A DNA stretch of 64,000 nt from Streptomyces sp. YS415 (GTDB taxonomy: Bacteria; Actinomycetota; Actinomycetes; Streptomycetales; Streptomycetaceae), in NCBI RefSeq assembly GCF_023544665.1, contig NZ_JAMJFL010000015.1:1-64000 (forward strand), in the 5' to 3' direction. Under the pieces are notes generated by a model. That model ran no database searches. It was not told the DNA's origin and worked only from the letters and a program-made list of their open reading frames with translations. Positions 15,464 to 23,952 of the stretch are shown piece after piece (the first letter of the stretch is position 1; the number at the start of each line of letters is the position of its first letter). Position numbers and translations under genes: made by a program.

Positions 15464-17314
15464 GTGAGCGGAACGTCCGAAGGGCCGGCGCCCGCGGCAG
15501 ATCTCATCGGGCCGGCTGTCACAGAGAGTAGTCAAGGGTCCCCTTCGCGTACCGGTCCGCACGACCGGCCGGACACCACACCCCTGCGGTCCGCCTTCGA
15601 CGCCGCTCCCCTGGCGATGGCCGTCGTCGACCGCGAGGGCCTGGTCACCGGCGCCAACCCGGCCCTCGGCGAGCTGCTCGGCAGCACCCCGCAGGCGCTG
15701 GCCGGAAAGGTCGCCGCCGAGCTGGTGGACCTGACGTCCGACGCCCGCACCTGGCACGCGTACCGCGAGGTGCTGCGCGGCCGGCAGGCCCGGCTGCGCT
15801 GCACGCGCCGGCTGAAGCACCCCGACGGGCACTGCCTGTGGGTGCAGGTCGCCATCGCGCCACTGCCCGCCGAGGAGCGCGGCGGGGTCCTGCTGTCGGT
15901 CTCCGACATCAGCGCCCGGCGCGAACTCCAGGCCCGGCTGCGGCACTTGCAGAACCACGACCCGGTGACCCGGCTGCCCAACCGCACCCTGTTCTTCGAG
16001 CGGCTGTCGGCCGCGCTGGAGGCGGAGGCGTACCAGGAGGGCGGCACCGGGCGGATCGGCCTGTGCTATCTCGACCTGGACGGCTTCAAGGCGGTCAACG
16101 ACACCCTCGGCCACCGGGTGGGCGACCGGCTGCTGGCGGCCGTGGCCGAGCGGCTGACCCGGTGCGCGGACGAGGCGGGGTACGCCCGGGCGAGCACCCC
16201 GCTGGTGGCCCGGCTCGGCGGCGACGAGTTCGCCCTGCTGGTCGAGGACTCCACCGGCACCGAGCAGCTCGCCGACCTCGCCGAGTCGGTGCTCACGGCG
16301 CTCCAGGACCCCTTCGACATCTCGGGCCGGCGGTTGTCGGTGTCGGCGTCGATCGGGGTGGTGGAGCGGCATGCCGCCGGGACCAGTCCGACCGCGCTGA
16401 TGCAGGCCGCCGACACCACGCTGTACTGGGCGAAGGCCGACGGCAAGGACCGCTGGACGCTGTTCGACCCCGAGCGCAACGCCCACCGCATGACCCGCCA
16501 GGCCCTCGCCTCCACGCTCCGGCCCGCCATCGAGCGCGGGGAGTTCGTGCTGGAGTACCAGCCGCTCGTGTGCATGGAGGACGGCCGGCTGCGCGGGGTG
16601 GAGGCACTGGTGCGGTGGAATCATCCGCAGTTCGGCCTGCTGACGCCGAATCGGTTCATCGGACTGGCCGAGGAGGACGGCTCGATCGTGCCGCTCGGCC
16701 GCTGGGTGCTGGCCACCGCCTGCCGCCAGGCCCGGCAATGGCAGCTGGACCGCCCGGACGAGCCGCCGATCTTCGTCAGCGTCAATGTGGCGGTCCGTCA
16801 GGTCTGGGACTCCGACCTGGTCGCCGACGTGGCCGAGGTCCTCGCCGAGACCGGCCTGGCGCCGCACCTGCTCCAGCTGGAGCTGACCGAGTCCGCGGTG
16901 ATGGGCTCCGGCGGCCGGCCGCAGCAGGCGCTCCAGGCGCTCAGCGACATGGGTGTGCACATCGCGATCGACGACTTCGGCACCGGCTACTCGAACCTGG
17001 CCTACCTGAGCCGGCTCCCGGTGTCGGTGCTGAAGCTGGACGGTTCCTTCGTCAAGGGCTTCCAGTACGACGGTGAGGGCATCGCGCCGAACCCGGCCGA
17101 CGAGGTCGTGGTGGAGGCGATGATCCAGCTCGCCCACCGGCTGGGGCTCACCGTGACGGCGGAGTGCGTGGAGACGTCGGCGCAGGCGTCCCGGCTACGG
17201 CGGATCGGCTGCGACACCGGCCAGGGGTGGCTGTACTCGCGGCCGGTGACGCCGGATCGTATCTCCGAGCTGCTGCGCTCGCCGGAGGCTCAGGCGATCG
17301 CCCGCAGTTCGTAG
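15464..17314 (+). CDS. cdgA: c-di-GMP turnover protein CdgA (PAS-GGDEF-EAL)
   Basis: About 616 residues from the GTG at 15464, with GGGAG just upstream. Domains: a PAS domain (about 45-165, FDAAPLAMAVVDREG), GGDEF (about 170-340) with the intact active site LGGDEF, then EAL (about 350-615) with EALVRW in place of exact EAL, and the metal/catalytic segments IAIDDFGTGYSNL, LKLDGSFV and TAECVET. An intact GGDEF supports diguanylate cyclase activity, and the EAL residues may also support phosphodiesterase activity. In S. coelicolor, CdgA (SCO2817, as I recall) controls development under BldD. The 3' end overlaps the convergent oxidoreductase gene by 25 bases. Confidence 0.93.
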   Translation: MSGTSEGPAPAADLIGPAVTESSQGSPSRTGPHDRPDTTPLRSAFDAAPLAMAVVDREGLVTGANPALGELLGSTPQALAGKVAAELVDLTSDARTWHAYREVLRGRQARLRCTRRLKHPDGHCLWVQVAIAPLPAEERGGVLLSVSDISARRELQARLRHLQNHDPVTRLPNRTLFFERLSAALEAEAYQEGGTGRIGLCYLDLDGFKAVNDTLGHRVGDRLLAAVAERLTRCADEAGYARASTPLVARLGGDEFALLVEDSTGTEQLADLAESVLTALQDPFDISGRRLSVSASIGVVERHAAGTSPTALMQAADTTLYWAKADGKDRWTLFDPERNAHRMTRQALASTLRPAIERGEFVLEYQPLVCMEDGRLRGVEALVRWNHPQFGLLTPNRFIGLAEEDGSIVPLGRWVLATACRQARQWQLDRPDEPPIFVSVNVAVRQVWDSDLVADVAEVLAETGLAPHLLQLELTESAVMGSGGRPQQALQALSDMGVHIAIDDFGTGYSNLAYLSRLPVSVLKLDGSFVKGFQYDGEGIAPNPADEVVVEAMIQLAHRLGLTVTAECVETSAQASRLRRIGCDTGQGWLYSRPVTPDRISELLRSPEAQAIARSS

Positions 17315-18381
17315 GCGTCGGCGAGGAGTTCGTAGGACCGCAGCCGCAGCTCGCCGCGGTGGGCGTGGGACGTGATCATCAACTCGTCGGCGCCGGTGCG
17401 CTTGTGGAGGTCGTCCAGGCCCGAGCGGACCTCGTCGGCGGTGCCGTGCACGATGTTGGCGCCCCAGGAGGCGATGAACTCCTCCTCCATGGCGCTGAAC
17501 CGGTGCGCCTCGGCCTCCTCGGGGCTGGGGAACAGCCCCGGGCGCCCGGTCCGCAGCCGCACCATGTTCAGTCCGGTGGCCCGCACCTGCCGCCGGGCCT
17601 CCCGCTCGTCGTCGGTGGCGAGCGCGGAGACGCCGATCAGGGCGTACGGGGCGGCCAGCACCTCGGACGGCCGGAAGGACTCCCGGTAGAGATCGAGCGC
17701 CGGGATCGTGTTGTGCGCGGAGAAGTGGTGCGCGAAGGCGAAGGGCAGCCCGAGGGTGCCGGCGAGCCGGGCGCTGAAGCCGGAGGAGCCGAGGAGCCAG
17801 AGGGGCGGCCGGTGCGCGCTCTGCACCCCGCCGGGGGCGGTGGCCTGGACCGGCCCCGGGACGGCGTGGATGCGGCGGTAGGGGTGGCCGTCGGGGAAGT
17901 CGTCGTCGAGGAAGCGGGTGAGCTCGGCAAGCTGCTGGGGGAAATCGTCGGCGGCCTCGTTCAGCCGGTCGGTGCGGCGCAGGGCGGCGGCGGTGGCACC
18001 GTCCGTGCCGGGTGCCCGGCCGAGGCCGAGGTCGACCCGGCCGGGGGCGAGCGCCTCCAGGGTGCCGAACTGCTCGGCGATGACCAGGGGGGCGTGGTTG
18101 GGGAGCATGACGCCGCCGGAGCCGAGGCGGATGCGGTCGGTGTGGGCGGCGAGGTGGGCGAGGATCACGGCGGGCGAGGAGGAGGCCACGCCGGGCATGG
18201 AGTGGTGCTCGGCGACCCAGTAGCGGTGGAACCCGCGGGACTCCGTGAGGCGGGCGAGGTCGACGCTGGTGCGCAGCGCGTCGGTGGCGGTGCTGCCCGC
18301 GCCGACGGTGACCAGGTCGAGTACGGACAGGGGGACGGGGGCGGTGCCCTGTGCCGTGCCCCGGATCTCGTCTGCCGCCAT
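17290..18381 (-). CDS. LLM-class flavin-dependent oxidoreductase
   Basis: 363 residues from the ATG at 18381. Luciferase-like monooxygenase features: GFHRYWVAEHHSMPGVASSSP near the N-terminus, IRLGSGGVMLPNHAPLVIAEQFGTLEALAPGR and LGLGRAPGTD. This matches the MsnO8-type subgroup, which uses FMN or F420. The substrate is unknown. It lies between cdgA (convergent, overlapping) and the racemase-like genes on the same strand, 146 bases downstream of them, so read-through from that operon is possible. Confidence 0.9.
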   Translation of the reverse strand: MAADEIRGTAQGTAPVPLSVLDLVTVGAGSTATDALRTSVDLARLTESRGFHRYWVAEHHSMPGVASSSPAVILAHLAAHTDRIRLGSGGVMLPNHAPLVIAEQFGTLEALAPGRVDLGLGRAPGTDGATAAALRRTDRLNEAADDFPQQLAELTRFLDDDFPDGHPYRRIHAVPGPVQATAPGGVQSAHRPPLWLLGSSGFSARLAGTLGLPFAFAHHFSAHNTIPALDLYRESFRPSEVLAAPYALIGVSALATDDEREARRQVRATGLNMVRLRTGRPGLFPSPEEAEAHRFSAMEEEFIASWGANIVHGTADEVRSGLDDLHKRTGADELMITSHAHRGELRLRSYELLADAYELRAIA

Positions 18382-18527
18382 CGGTGAGTGCCTCCTGAAT
18401 CGCGCCGGCGTGGTTCCTCGGGCGATAACAGGAGGCGGACTCCGCTTTATTCCCGGCCTGTGCTCCCGGCCTGTGCTCCCGGCCGTCTCCCGGCGCCGCG
18501 GACCGTGCGCCGGGAGGGCCCGGGCCC

Positions 18528-19259
18528 CTACACCTGGACGATCGGCTCCCTCGTGAACAGCGAGCCCAGCGCCGGGGCGTTCACCCTGCGGTCGGCCAGG
18601 CGCAGGGCCTCCCAGACCGTGACCTGGTTCGCGGTCAGGACCGGCTTGGACAGCTCCTTCTCCAGCACCTGGATCAGCGCCGCCGTGTGCAGTGCCGTGT
18701 CCGGCAGCAGGACCGCCTCCGCGGACTCGTGGTCGGCGCGGCGGGCGAGGGCCAGGACCTCGTCCTCGCCCCACTGGCCCACCTCCGCCGCCGTGACGAT
18801 GCCGGAACCCCGCACCGACACCACCTCCGCGCCGCCCGCCCGCAGGAACCCGGCGAACAGGTCCGCCACGTCGTCGGGGTACGTCGCCCCCACCGCCACC
18901 CGGCGCAGCCTCAGCTCGCCCAGCGCGTGCACGAAGCCGAAGGAGGTCGAGGAGGCCGGCATGCCCGCGGTCCGGGCGAGGGCGCGGACCTGCTCGTGGG
19001 CGCCCTCCCAGCCGTGCACGAAGCTGCCGCTGGTGCAGGCCCAGACCACCGCCTCCGCGCCGGACAGCCGCAGTTGCTCCACGCCCGCCGTCAGGCGGTC
19101 CGCCGAGCCCATCTCCCTGAGGGCGTCCACCCGGTGCGCGTCCTCGCCGATGTCCGTGTGCACCAGGTCCACCCGGATGTCGCTGCCCAGGAGCTGCTCG
19201 ATGCGTGGATAGTCGTCCTCGGCGGAGTGGCCCGGGTAGAGGAATCCGAGTGCCGTCAT
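18528..19259 (-). CDS. Asp/Glu racemase superfamily protein (EutA/maleate isomerase-like), second gene
   Basis: 243 residues from the ATG at 19259, which overlaps the stop of its upstream neighbour (ATGA). The family's first catalytic Cys is in VVWACTSGSFVHG. The second Cys position seems replaced, since the matching region reads AVLLPDTALHTAA. Maleate cis-trans isomerases and arylmalonate decarboxylases need one or two such Cys, so this copy may have altered chemistry or a non-catalytic partner role. The tandem arrangement with a similar gene suggests a heteromer or two successive steps. Confidence 0.85.
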   Translation of the reverse strand: MTALGFLYPGHSAEDDYPRIEQLLGSDIRVDLVHTDIGEDAHRVDALREMGSADRLTAGVEQLRLSGAEAVVWACTSGSFVHGWEGAHEQVRALARTAGMPASSTSFGFVHALGELRLRRVAVGATYPDDVADLFAGFLRAGGAEVVSVRGSGIVTAAEVGQWGEDEVLALARRADHESAEAVLLPDTALHTAALIQVLEKELSKPVLTANQVTVWEALRLADRRVNAPALGSLFTREPIVQV

Positions 19260-20044
19260 GTCGAACCTTCCTGCTGCTGTTCCACGTCCGGAAGTGCGGG
19301 ACCGTTGCGGGCCGCCGGATCGATCAGCGTCTGGTACGGCCCCACGGCTCGGGTACCCAGCCGACGCAGGGCCGCCCACATCGTGACCTGGTTGGCCGAG
19401 ATCACCGGTATGCGCAGTTCCGCCTCCAGTTGCGGGATCACGTCGTAGGTCGGCAGGTTGGTGCAGCTGATGAACAGGCAGTCCGTGCCGCGCCGCGCCG
19501 CCCTGCGTGCCATGTCCGCCACCTCGCGGTAGGGCACCTTCCATATGTGCCGCGTCAGACCCATGAACGCACACCCCGTCACCCTGACGCCCGCCTCGGC
19601 CACGTACTCCTCCAGCGCCCGGGTCACCGACACCGTGTACGGCGTCACCAGCGCCACCCGTCGCGCGCCGAGGTCGGCCAGCGCCTCCAGCAGCGCTCCC
19701 GAGGTGGTCACCGAGGGCACCGCGCCCGCCCTGGTCATCGCCTCGCGCATCGCCCGCTCGCCCGCGGTCCCGCCGACGAAGCTGCCCGAGGTGCAGGCGT
19801 AGGCCACCACCTCGGGGGCGATGGCGATCAGGGTGCGGACCCCCTCGGAGAGGGTCTCGTGCTCGCTCACCAGCCGCGCCAGATCCAGGCTCACCTCGAC
19901 CGGCACGTACGGCGTGCGGGTCAGATGCAGGGACACCTCGTCCGGAATCCAGCGCCACAGCTCGCGGTCGAGGGCGAAGTCGAACGGCGCGACCACACCG
20001 ACACCGCGCTGCGGCCGGGGACCGCCGAGAAAGGACACGTCCAT
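19256..20044 (-). CDS. Asp/Glu racemase superfamily protein (EutA/maleate isomerase-like), first gene
   Basis: 262 residues from the ATG at 20044; a GTG nine bases upstream is an alternative. Both catalytic Cys motifs are present: VVAYACTSGSFVGG and CLFISCTNLPTYDV, as in maleate isomerases and EutA-type proteins. EutA-like proteins accompany the ectoine transporter ehuABCD in rhizobia, and ehuBCDA lies 3 kb away here, which ties this gene to the same catabolic island. The reaction is probably isomerisation or decarboxylation of a small dicarboxylate or derivative. Confidence 0.88.
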   Translation of the reverse strand: MDVSFLGGPRPQRGVGVVAPFDFALDRELWRWIPDEVSLHLTRTPYVPVEVSLDLARLVSEHETLSEGVRTLIAIAPEVVAYACTSGSFVGGTAGERAMREAMTRAGAVPSVTTSGALLEALADLGARRVALVTPYTVSVTRALEEYVAEAGVRVTGCAFMGLTRHIWKVPYREVADMARRAARRGTDCLFISCTNLPTYDVIPQLEAELRIPVISANQVTMWAALRRLGTRAVGPYQTLIDPAARNGPALPDVEQQQEGST

Positions 20045-20107
20045 CGCAGGCACCGCCCTCGCGAGGAGACATGGGAACGGCGGACGGTGCGGGCGTCCGT
20101 GTTGACG

Positions 20108-20136
20108 AAGGTAGATTCGGGTGCGAGCGTGGTCAA
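20108..20136 (-). promoter_or_regulatory. Sigma-70-like promoter for the racemase operon
   Basis: On the minus strand TTGACC (20136-20131) is followed after exactly 17 bases by TACCTT (20113-20108), an unusually good housekeeping-type promoter for Streptomyces. It lies 64 bases upstream of the first racemase gene. CGGACG-N7-CGTCCG (20081-20099), between promoter and gene, is a candidate operator. Confidence 0.6.
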
Positions 20137-20177
20137 TCCGCGCATGTCAGACGTCCGGTTTTCAGCGAAGGAACGGC

Positions 20178-21125
20178 ATGACCACCCCCACGCTGCTCGT
20201 CCTGGACGCCGACCCGCTCCCCCGGCTCGGACGGCTGACCGGACGGGCCCGGATCGAGCACGCGGACCCCACCACGCTCGCCGCCCGGCTGCCGGACGCC
20301 GATGTGCTGCTGGTCTGGGACTTCACCTCGCACGCCGTACGGCACGCCTGGCCCGGTGACGGGCCCCGGCCCCGCTGGGTCCACACCGCGAGCGCGGGCG
20401 TCGACCACCTGATGTGTCCGGAACTCGCCTCCTGCGACACCGTGGTGACCAACGCCCGGGGCATCTTCGACGAGCCCATCGCCGAGTACGTCGCCGCCCT
20501 GGTGCTGGCGATGGCCAAGGACCTGCCGCGCACCCTGGAGCTCCAGGGGCGGCGGACCTGGCAGCACCGCGAGTCGCGGCGGCTGAAGGGCACCCGGGCC
20601 TGTGTCGTCGGCTCCGGGCCCATCGGGCAGGCCGTCGTCCGCACGCTCAAGGCGCTCGGCGTCGTCACCGCCCTGGTCGGGCGGGTCCCGCGCACCGGTA
20701 TCCACGGGCCCGAGGACCTGGACCGGCTGATCGCCCGCGCCGACTGGATCATCGCCGCCGCCCCGCTCACCGAGCAGACGCACGGCATGTTCGACGCCCG
20801 CCGGTTCGGCATGATGCAGCCCTCCGCGCGGTTCATCAACGTCGGCCGCGGTCAGCTCGTCGTGGAGGAGGCGCTCGTCGAGGCGCTGTCCAAGCGGTGG
20901 ATCGCGGGCGCCGCGCTGGACGTCTTCGCACACGAACCCCTCGGCCCCGACAGCCCGTTGTGGGGCCTGCCGGGACTGATCGTCTCCCCGCACATGAGCG
21001 GGGACACCGTCGGCTGGCGTGACGAACTCGCCGCGCAGTTCGTGGAGTTCTTCACGCGCTGGGAGGCGGGCAGAACCCTGCCGAACGTGGTCGACAAGCA
21101 GCGCGGATACGTACCGGGACGTTGA
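20178..21125 (+). CDS. D-isomer-specific 2-hydroxyacid dehydrogenase
   Basis: 315 residues from the ATG at 20178 with GAAGGAA upstream. The NAD-binding domain has VVGSGPIGQAVVRTLKALG. Family signatures are present: substrate-binding region HTASAGVDHL, catalytic Arg in FINVGRG, Glu in AALDVFAHEPL, and His in VSPHMSGD (the Pro-His pair). It should interconvert a 2-oxoacid and a D-2-hydroxyacid with NAD(P)H. It is divergent from the racemase operon and is followed after 22 bases by the amidase gene, so the two form one unit. Confidence 0.92.
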   Translation: MTTPTLLVLDADPLPRLGRLTGRARIEHADPTTLAARLPDADVLLVWDFTSHAVRHAWPGDGPRPRWVHTASAGVDHLMCPELASCDTVVTNARGIFDEPIAEYVAALVLAMAKDLPRTLELQGRRTWQHRESRRLKGTRACVVGSGPIGQAVVRTLKALGVVTALVGRVPRTGIHGPEDLDRLIARADWIIAAAPLTEQTHGMFDARRFGMMQPSARFINVGRGQLVVEEALVEALSKRWIAGAALDVFAHEPLGPDSPLWGLPGLIVSPHMSGDTVGWRDELAAQFVEFFTRWEAGRTLPNVVDKQRGYVPGR

Positions 21126-21147
21126 ACTTCCCACCGCTGGAGGGCGT

Positions 21148-22524
21148 ATGACCGACCTGACCGGACTGACCGCCGTACAACTCCTCGACGGGTACCGCGC
21201 GGGCGCGTTCAGCCCGGTGGACGCCACGCGTGCGGTGCTGGAGCGGGCCGAGCGGATCCAGCCGGAGGTGAACGCGTTCGTGCGGATCACCGCCGAGCAG
21301 GCGCTGGCGCAGGCCCGCGCGTCGGCCGAGCGGTGGCGGCGCGGGGAACCGGCGGGGCTGCTGGACGGGGTGCCGGTCACGGTGAAGGACATCCTGCTGA
21401 TGCGGGGTGCGCCCACCCTCAAGGGCTCGAAGACCATTTCGGAGCGCGGGACTTGGGACGAGGACGCGCCCTCCGTCGCCCGGCTGCGTGCGCACGGTGC
21501 CGTCTTCGTCGGCAAGACCACCACCCCCGAGTTCGGCTGGAAGGGCGTCACCGACTCGCCGCTGACCGGGGTCACCCGGCATCCGCTGGACCCGGCGCGC
21601 ACGGCGGGTGGTTCCAGCGGCGGCGCCGCGGCGGCCGTGGCGCTCGGCGCGGGCCCGCTCGCGCTCGGCACGGACGGCGGCGGAAGCGTCCGTATCCCGG
21701 CGTCCTTCTGCGGGATCTTCGCGCTGAAGCCCACCTACGGCCGGGTGCCGCTGTATCCGGCGAGCGCGTTCGGGACGCTGGCGCACGTGGGCCCGATGAC
21801 CCGGGACGCCGCCGACGCGGCGCTGCTGCTCGATGTCATCGGGGCGCCGGACTCCCGGGACTGGTCGGCGCTGGGTCCCGCTTCCGGATCGTTCCTCGAC
21901 GGGCTGTCCGGGGGCGTGCGCGGGCTGCGGGTGGCGTACTCGCCCTCCCTTGGCGGCCAGGTGGCGGTGCGTCCGGCGGTCGCCTCGGCGGTGCGGCGGG
22001 CGGTGGAGCGGCTCGCGGGGCTCGGCGCGTACGTCGAGGAGGCCGATCCCGACGTCACCGATCCGGTGGACGCCTTCCACACCCTGTGGTTCACCGGCGC
22101 CGCCCGGGTCACCCAGCGCCTCGGGCCGGACCAGCGGGCGCTGCTCGACCCCGGCCTGCGCGAGATCGCCGCACTCGGCGCCCGCCGCAGCGCCCTCGAC
22201 TACCTGGCCGCCGTCGACGTGCGGGCCGAACTCGGCCGCCGGATGGGCCGCTTCCACGACTCCTACGACCTGCTGGTCACCCCCACCCTGCCGATCACCG
22301 CGTTCGAGGCGGGCGCCGAGGTGCCCAAGGGCTCCGGGCACCGCCGCTGGACGGGGTGGACGCCCTTCACGTACCCCTTCAACATGACCCAGCAGCCGGC
22401 CGCCACCGTCCCCGTCGGCACCGACGGGGACGGAATGCCGGTCGGCCTTCAGCTCGTGGCCGCCCGGCACCGGGACGATCTGGTGCTGCGGGCGGCGCAC
22501 GCGCTCATGTCCGGCGGAAGCTGA
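21148..22524 (+). CDS. Amidase-signature family hydrolase
   Basis: 458 residues from the ATG at 21148 with GGAGGG upstream. The amidase-signature Ser/cis-Ser/Lys triad is present: Lys in VPVTVKDILL, cis-Ser in TAGGSSGGAAAA and nucleophile Ser in TDGGGSVRIPASFCG. It hydrolyses an amide bond of a small molecule. With the neighbouring transporter for ectoine-like compounds, an N-acyl or cyclic-amide-derived intermediate is a reasonable substrate. Related GatA-type amidotransferases are excluded by the absence of gatB/C. The 3' end overlaps the convergent DUF3830 gene by 20 bases. Confidence 0.93.
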   Translation: MTDLTGLTAVQLLDGYRAGAFSPVDATRAVLERAERIQPEVNAFVRITAEQALAQARASAERWRRGEPAGLLDGVPVTVKDILLMRGAPTLKGSKTISERGTWDEDAPSVARLRAHGAVFVGKTTTPEFGWKGVTDSPLTGVTRHPLDPARTAGGSSGGAAAAVALGAGPLALGTDGGGSVRIPASFCGIFALKPTYGRVPLYPASAFGTLAHVGPMTRDAADAALLLDVIGAPDSRDWSALGPASGSFLDGLSGGVRGLRVAYSPSLGGQVAVRPAVASAVRRAVERLAGLGAYVEEADPDVTDPVDAFHTLWFTGAARVTQRLGPDQRALLDPGLREIAALGARRSALDYLAAVDVRAELGRRMGRFHDSYDLLVTPTLPITAFEAGAEVPKGSGHRRWTGWTPFTYPFNMTQQPAATVPVGTDGDGMPVGLQLVAARHRDDLVLRAAHALMSGGS

Positions 22525-22999
22525 GCGTCTCCCCCGCGGCGCCCGAGCGCCACAGGTCGTTGCAGGCGTCCGCCATCTCCGGCAGGCCCTCCACGATCTG
22601 GCCCCAGACGATGCCGGGCACCCAGCCCACATCGCCGTTGAGCAGCAGGTTGTTGCGTTCGTAGAACAGGGCCAGGTCGACCAGGGTGGTGCCGGGGCGG
22701 ACCTCGCGGTCGTAGCCGTAGGCCTTGGTGCCCAGCTCCGCGCCCGCGAAGGCGAAGTAGCACAGATCGCCCGGGATGGGGGTGACGGTCGGGTTCTCCA
22801 GGGGTGGCTCGGTGTCCGCGAAGGGCGGGAAGAGGGCGTAGATCTCGTTGCGGGCGTATTTGGCGTGGTAGACGTCCCCGCTGAGCGGGAGGGCGTCCCA
22901 GACGGCCGCGCAGGTGATCGGTGCGCGGTCGTCCAGGAGTTTCGCCGTGCAGTGGATGTCCCGCTTCAGGAGCGAGACCTCGATGAACCGATCAGTCAT
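22505..22999 (-). CDS. DUF3830 family protein (cyclophilin-like fold)
   Basis: 164 residues from the ATG at 22999. It matches the DUF3830/cyclophilin-like pattern: APITCAAVWDALPLSGDVYHAKYARNE, PGDLCYFAF and an acidic C-terminal half. Family members occur beside Asp/Glu-racemase-like and amidase genes in catabolic clusters, as here. No enzymatic activity is established to my knowledge. It starts only 23-47 bases from ehuB in the opposite direction, so both promoters must share that short space. Confidence 0.8.
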   Translation of the reverse strand: MTDRFIEVSLLKRDIHCTAKLLDDRAPITCAAVWDALPLSGDVYHAKYARNEIYALFPPFADTEPPLENPTVTPIPGDLCYFAFAGAELGTKAYGYDREVRPGTTLVDLALFYERNNLLLNGDVGWVPGIVWGQIVEGLPEMADACNDLWRSGAAGETLSFRRT

Positions 23000-23022
23000 G
23001 CGAACCAGGGTGCATACAACTC

Positions 23023-23952
23023 ATGCTCTCGGGTAGCCGCGCCGCCATGGCTCCACCACTCGAACATGGCGAACACACATCTGGACCCACCCGCCGAACG
23101 CTGCTCGCGGGGGTGGCGGCGCTCGGTGCGCTGGGCGCGGCGGGCTGCTCACGGGTGGCCACCGCCTCCAGCGAGGACGGCGGTGACCTGCTGGAACGGC
23201 TGCGCGCCGCGGGTGTCGTACGGCTCGGCATCGCGGGTGAGATCCCGTTCGGTTACATCGACCGCAACGGTGAGCTGACCGGTGAGGCACCGGAACTGGC
23301 CGAGGTCATCTTCAAGCGGCTCGGGGTGGACCGGGTGCAGCCCGTGCCGACCGAGTTCGGTTCGCTGATCCCCGGGCTCAACTCGCAGCAGTTCGATGTC
23401 GTCGCGGCCGGGATGTACGTCAATCCCGAGCGCTGCGAGCAGGTCATCTTCTCCGATCCCGACTACCAGATGCTCGACTCCTTCATCGTCCGCAAGGGCA
23501 ACCCGAAGGGTCTGCACACCTACCGGGACGTCGTGGAGAAGAAGGCCAAGTTCGCCACCGGCACCGGGTACGCGGAGATCCAGTACGCGGTGGAGGCCGG
23601 GTACGAGGAGAGCGACATCCTCATCGTCCCGGACCAGGTCGCCGGACTGAACGCCGTGGAGGCGGGCCGGGTCGACGTGTTCGCCGGGACCGCGCTGACC
23701 ACCCGCGAGGTGGTGAAGAAGTCGAGCAAGGCCGAGGCGACCGAGGCCTTCAAGCCCATCGTCGGCGGCAAGCCCCATGTCGACGGCGGCGCGTTCGCCT
23801 TCCGGCCCACCGAGACCAAGCTGCGGGACGCCTTCAACGTGGAGCTGCACAAGCTGAAGAAGAGCGGCGAACTGCTGCGCATCCTCAAGCCGTTCGGCTT
23901 CACCGAGGCGGAGATGACCGACCTGACCGCGAAGGAGCTGTGCGGCGGATGA
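23023..23952 (+). CDS. ehuB: Ectoine/hydroxyectoine-type ABC transporter substrate-binding lipoprotein
   Basis: 309 residues; the ATG at 23047 is an alternative start and neither has a clear ribosome-binding site. A twin-arginine-like TRRTLLAG is followed by a lipobox ending GAAGC, so the protein is a lipoprotein on the outer membrane face. The mature part matches EhuB closely: VVRLGIAGEIPFGYID, GELTGEAPELAEVIFKRLGV, EFGSLIPGLNSQQFDVVAAGMY, NPERCEQVIFSDP and RKGNPKGLHTY. It should bind ectoine-like compatible solutes and deliver them to EhuC/EhuD. The stop overlaps the next start (ATGA). Confidence 0.9.
   Translation: MLSGSRAAMAPPLEHGEHTSGPTRRTLLAGVAALGALGAAGCSRVATASSEDGGDLLERLRAAGVVRLGIAGEIPFGYIDRNGELTGEAPELAEVIFKRLGVDRVQPVPTEFGSLIPGLNSQQFDVVAAGMYVNPERCEQVIFSDPDYQMLDSFIVRKGNPKGLHTYRDVVEKKAKFATGTGYAEIQYAVEAGYEESDILIVPDQVAGLNAVEAGRVDVFAGTALTTREVVKKSSKAEATEAFKPIVGGKPHVDGGAFAFRPTETKLRDAFNVELHKLKKSGELLRILKPFGFTEAEMTDLTAKELCGG

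Noticed and set aside
15200..17137. Long minus-strand frame opposite cdgA
   Set aside because: cdgA has intact PAS-GGDEF-EAL motifs on the plus strand; the antisense frame has none.
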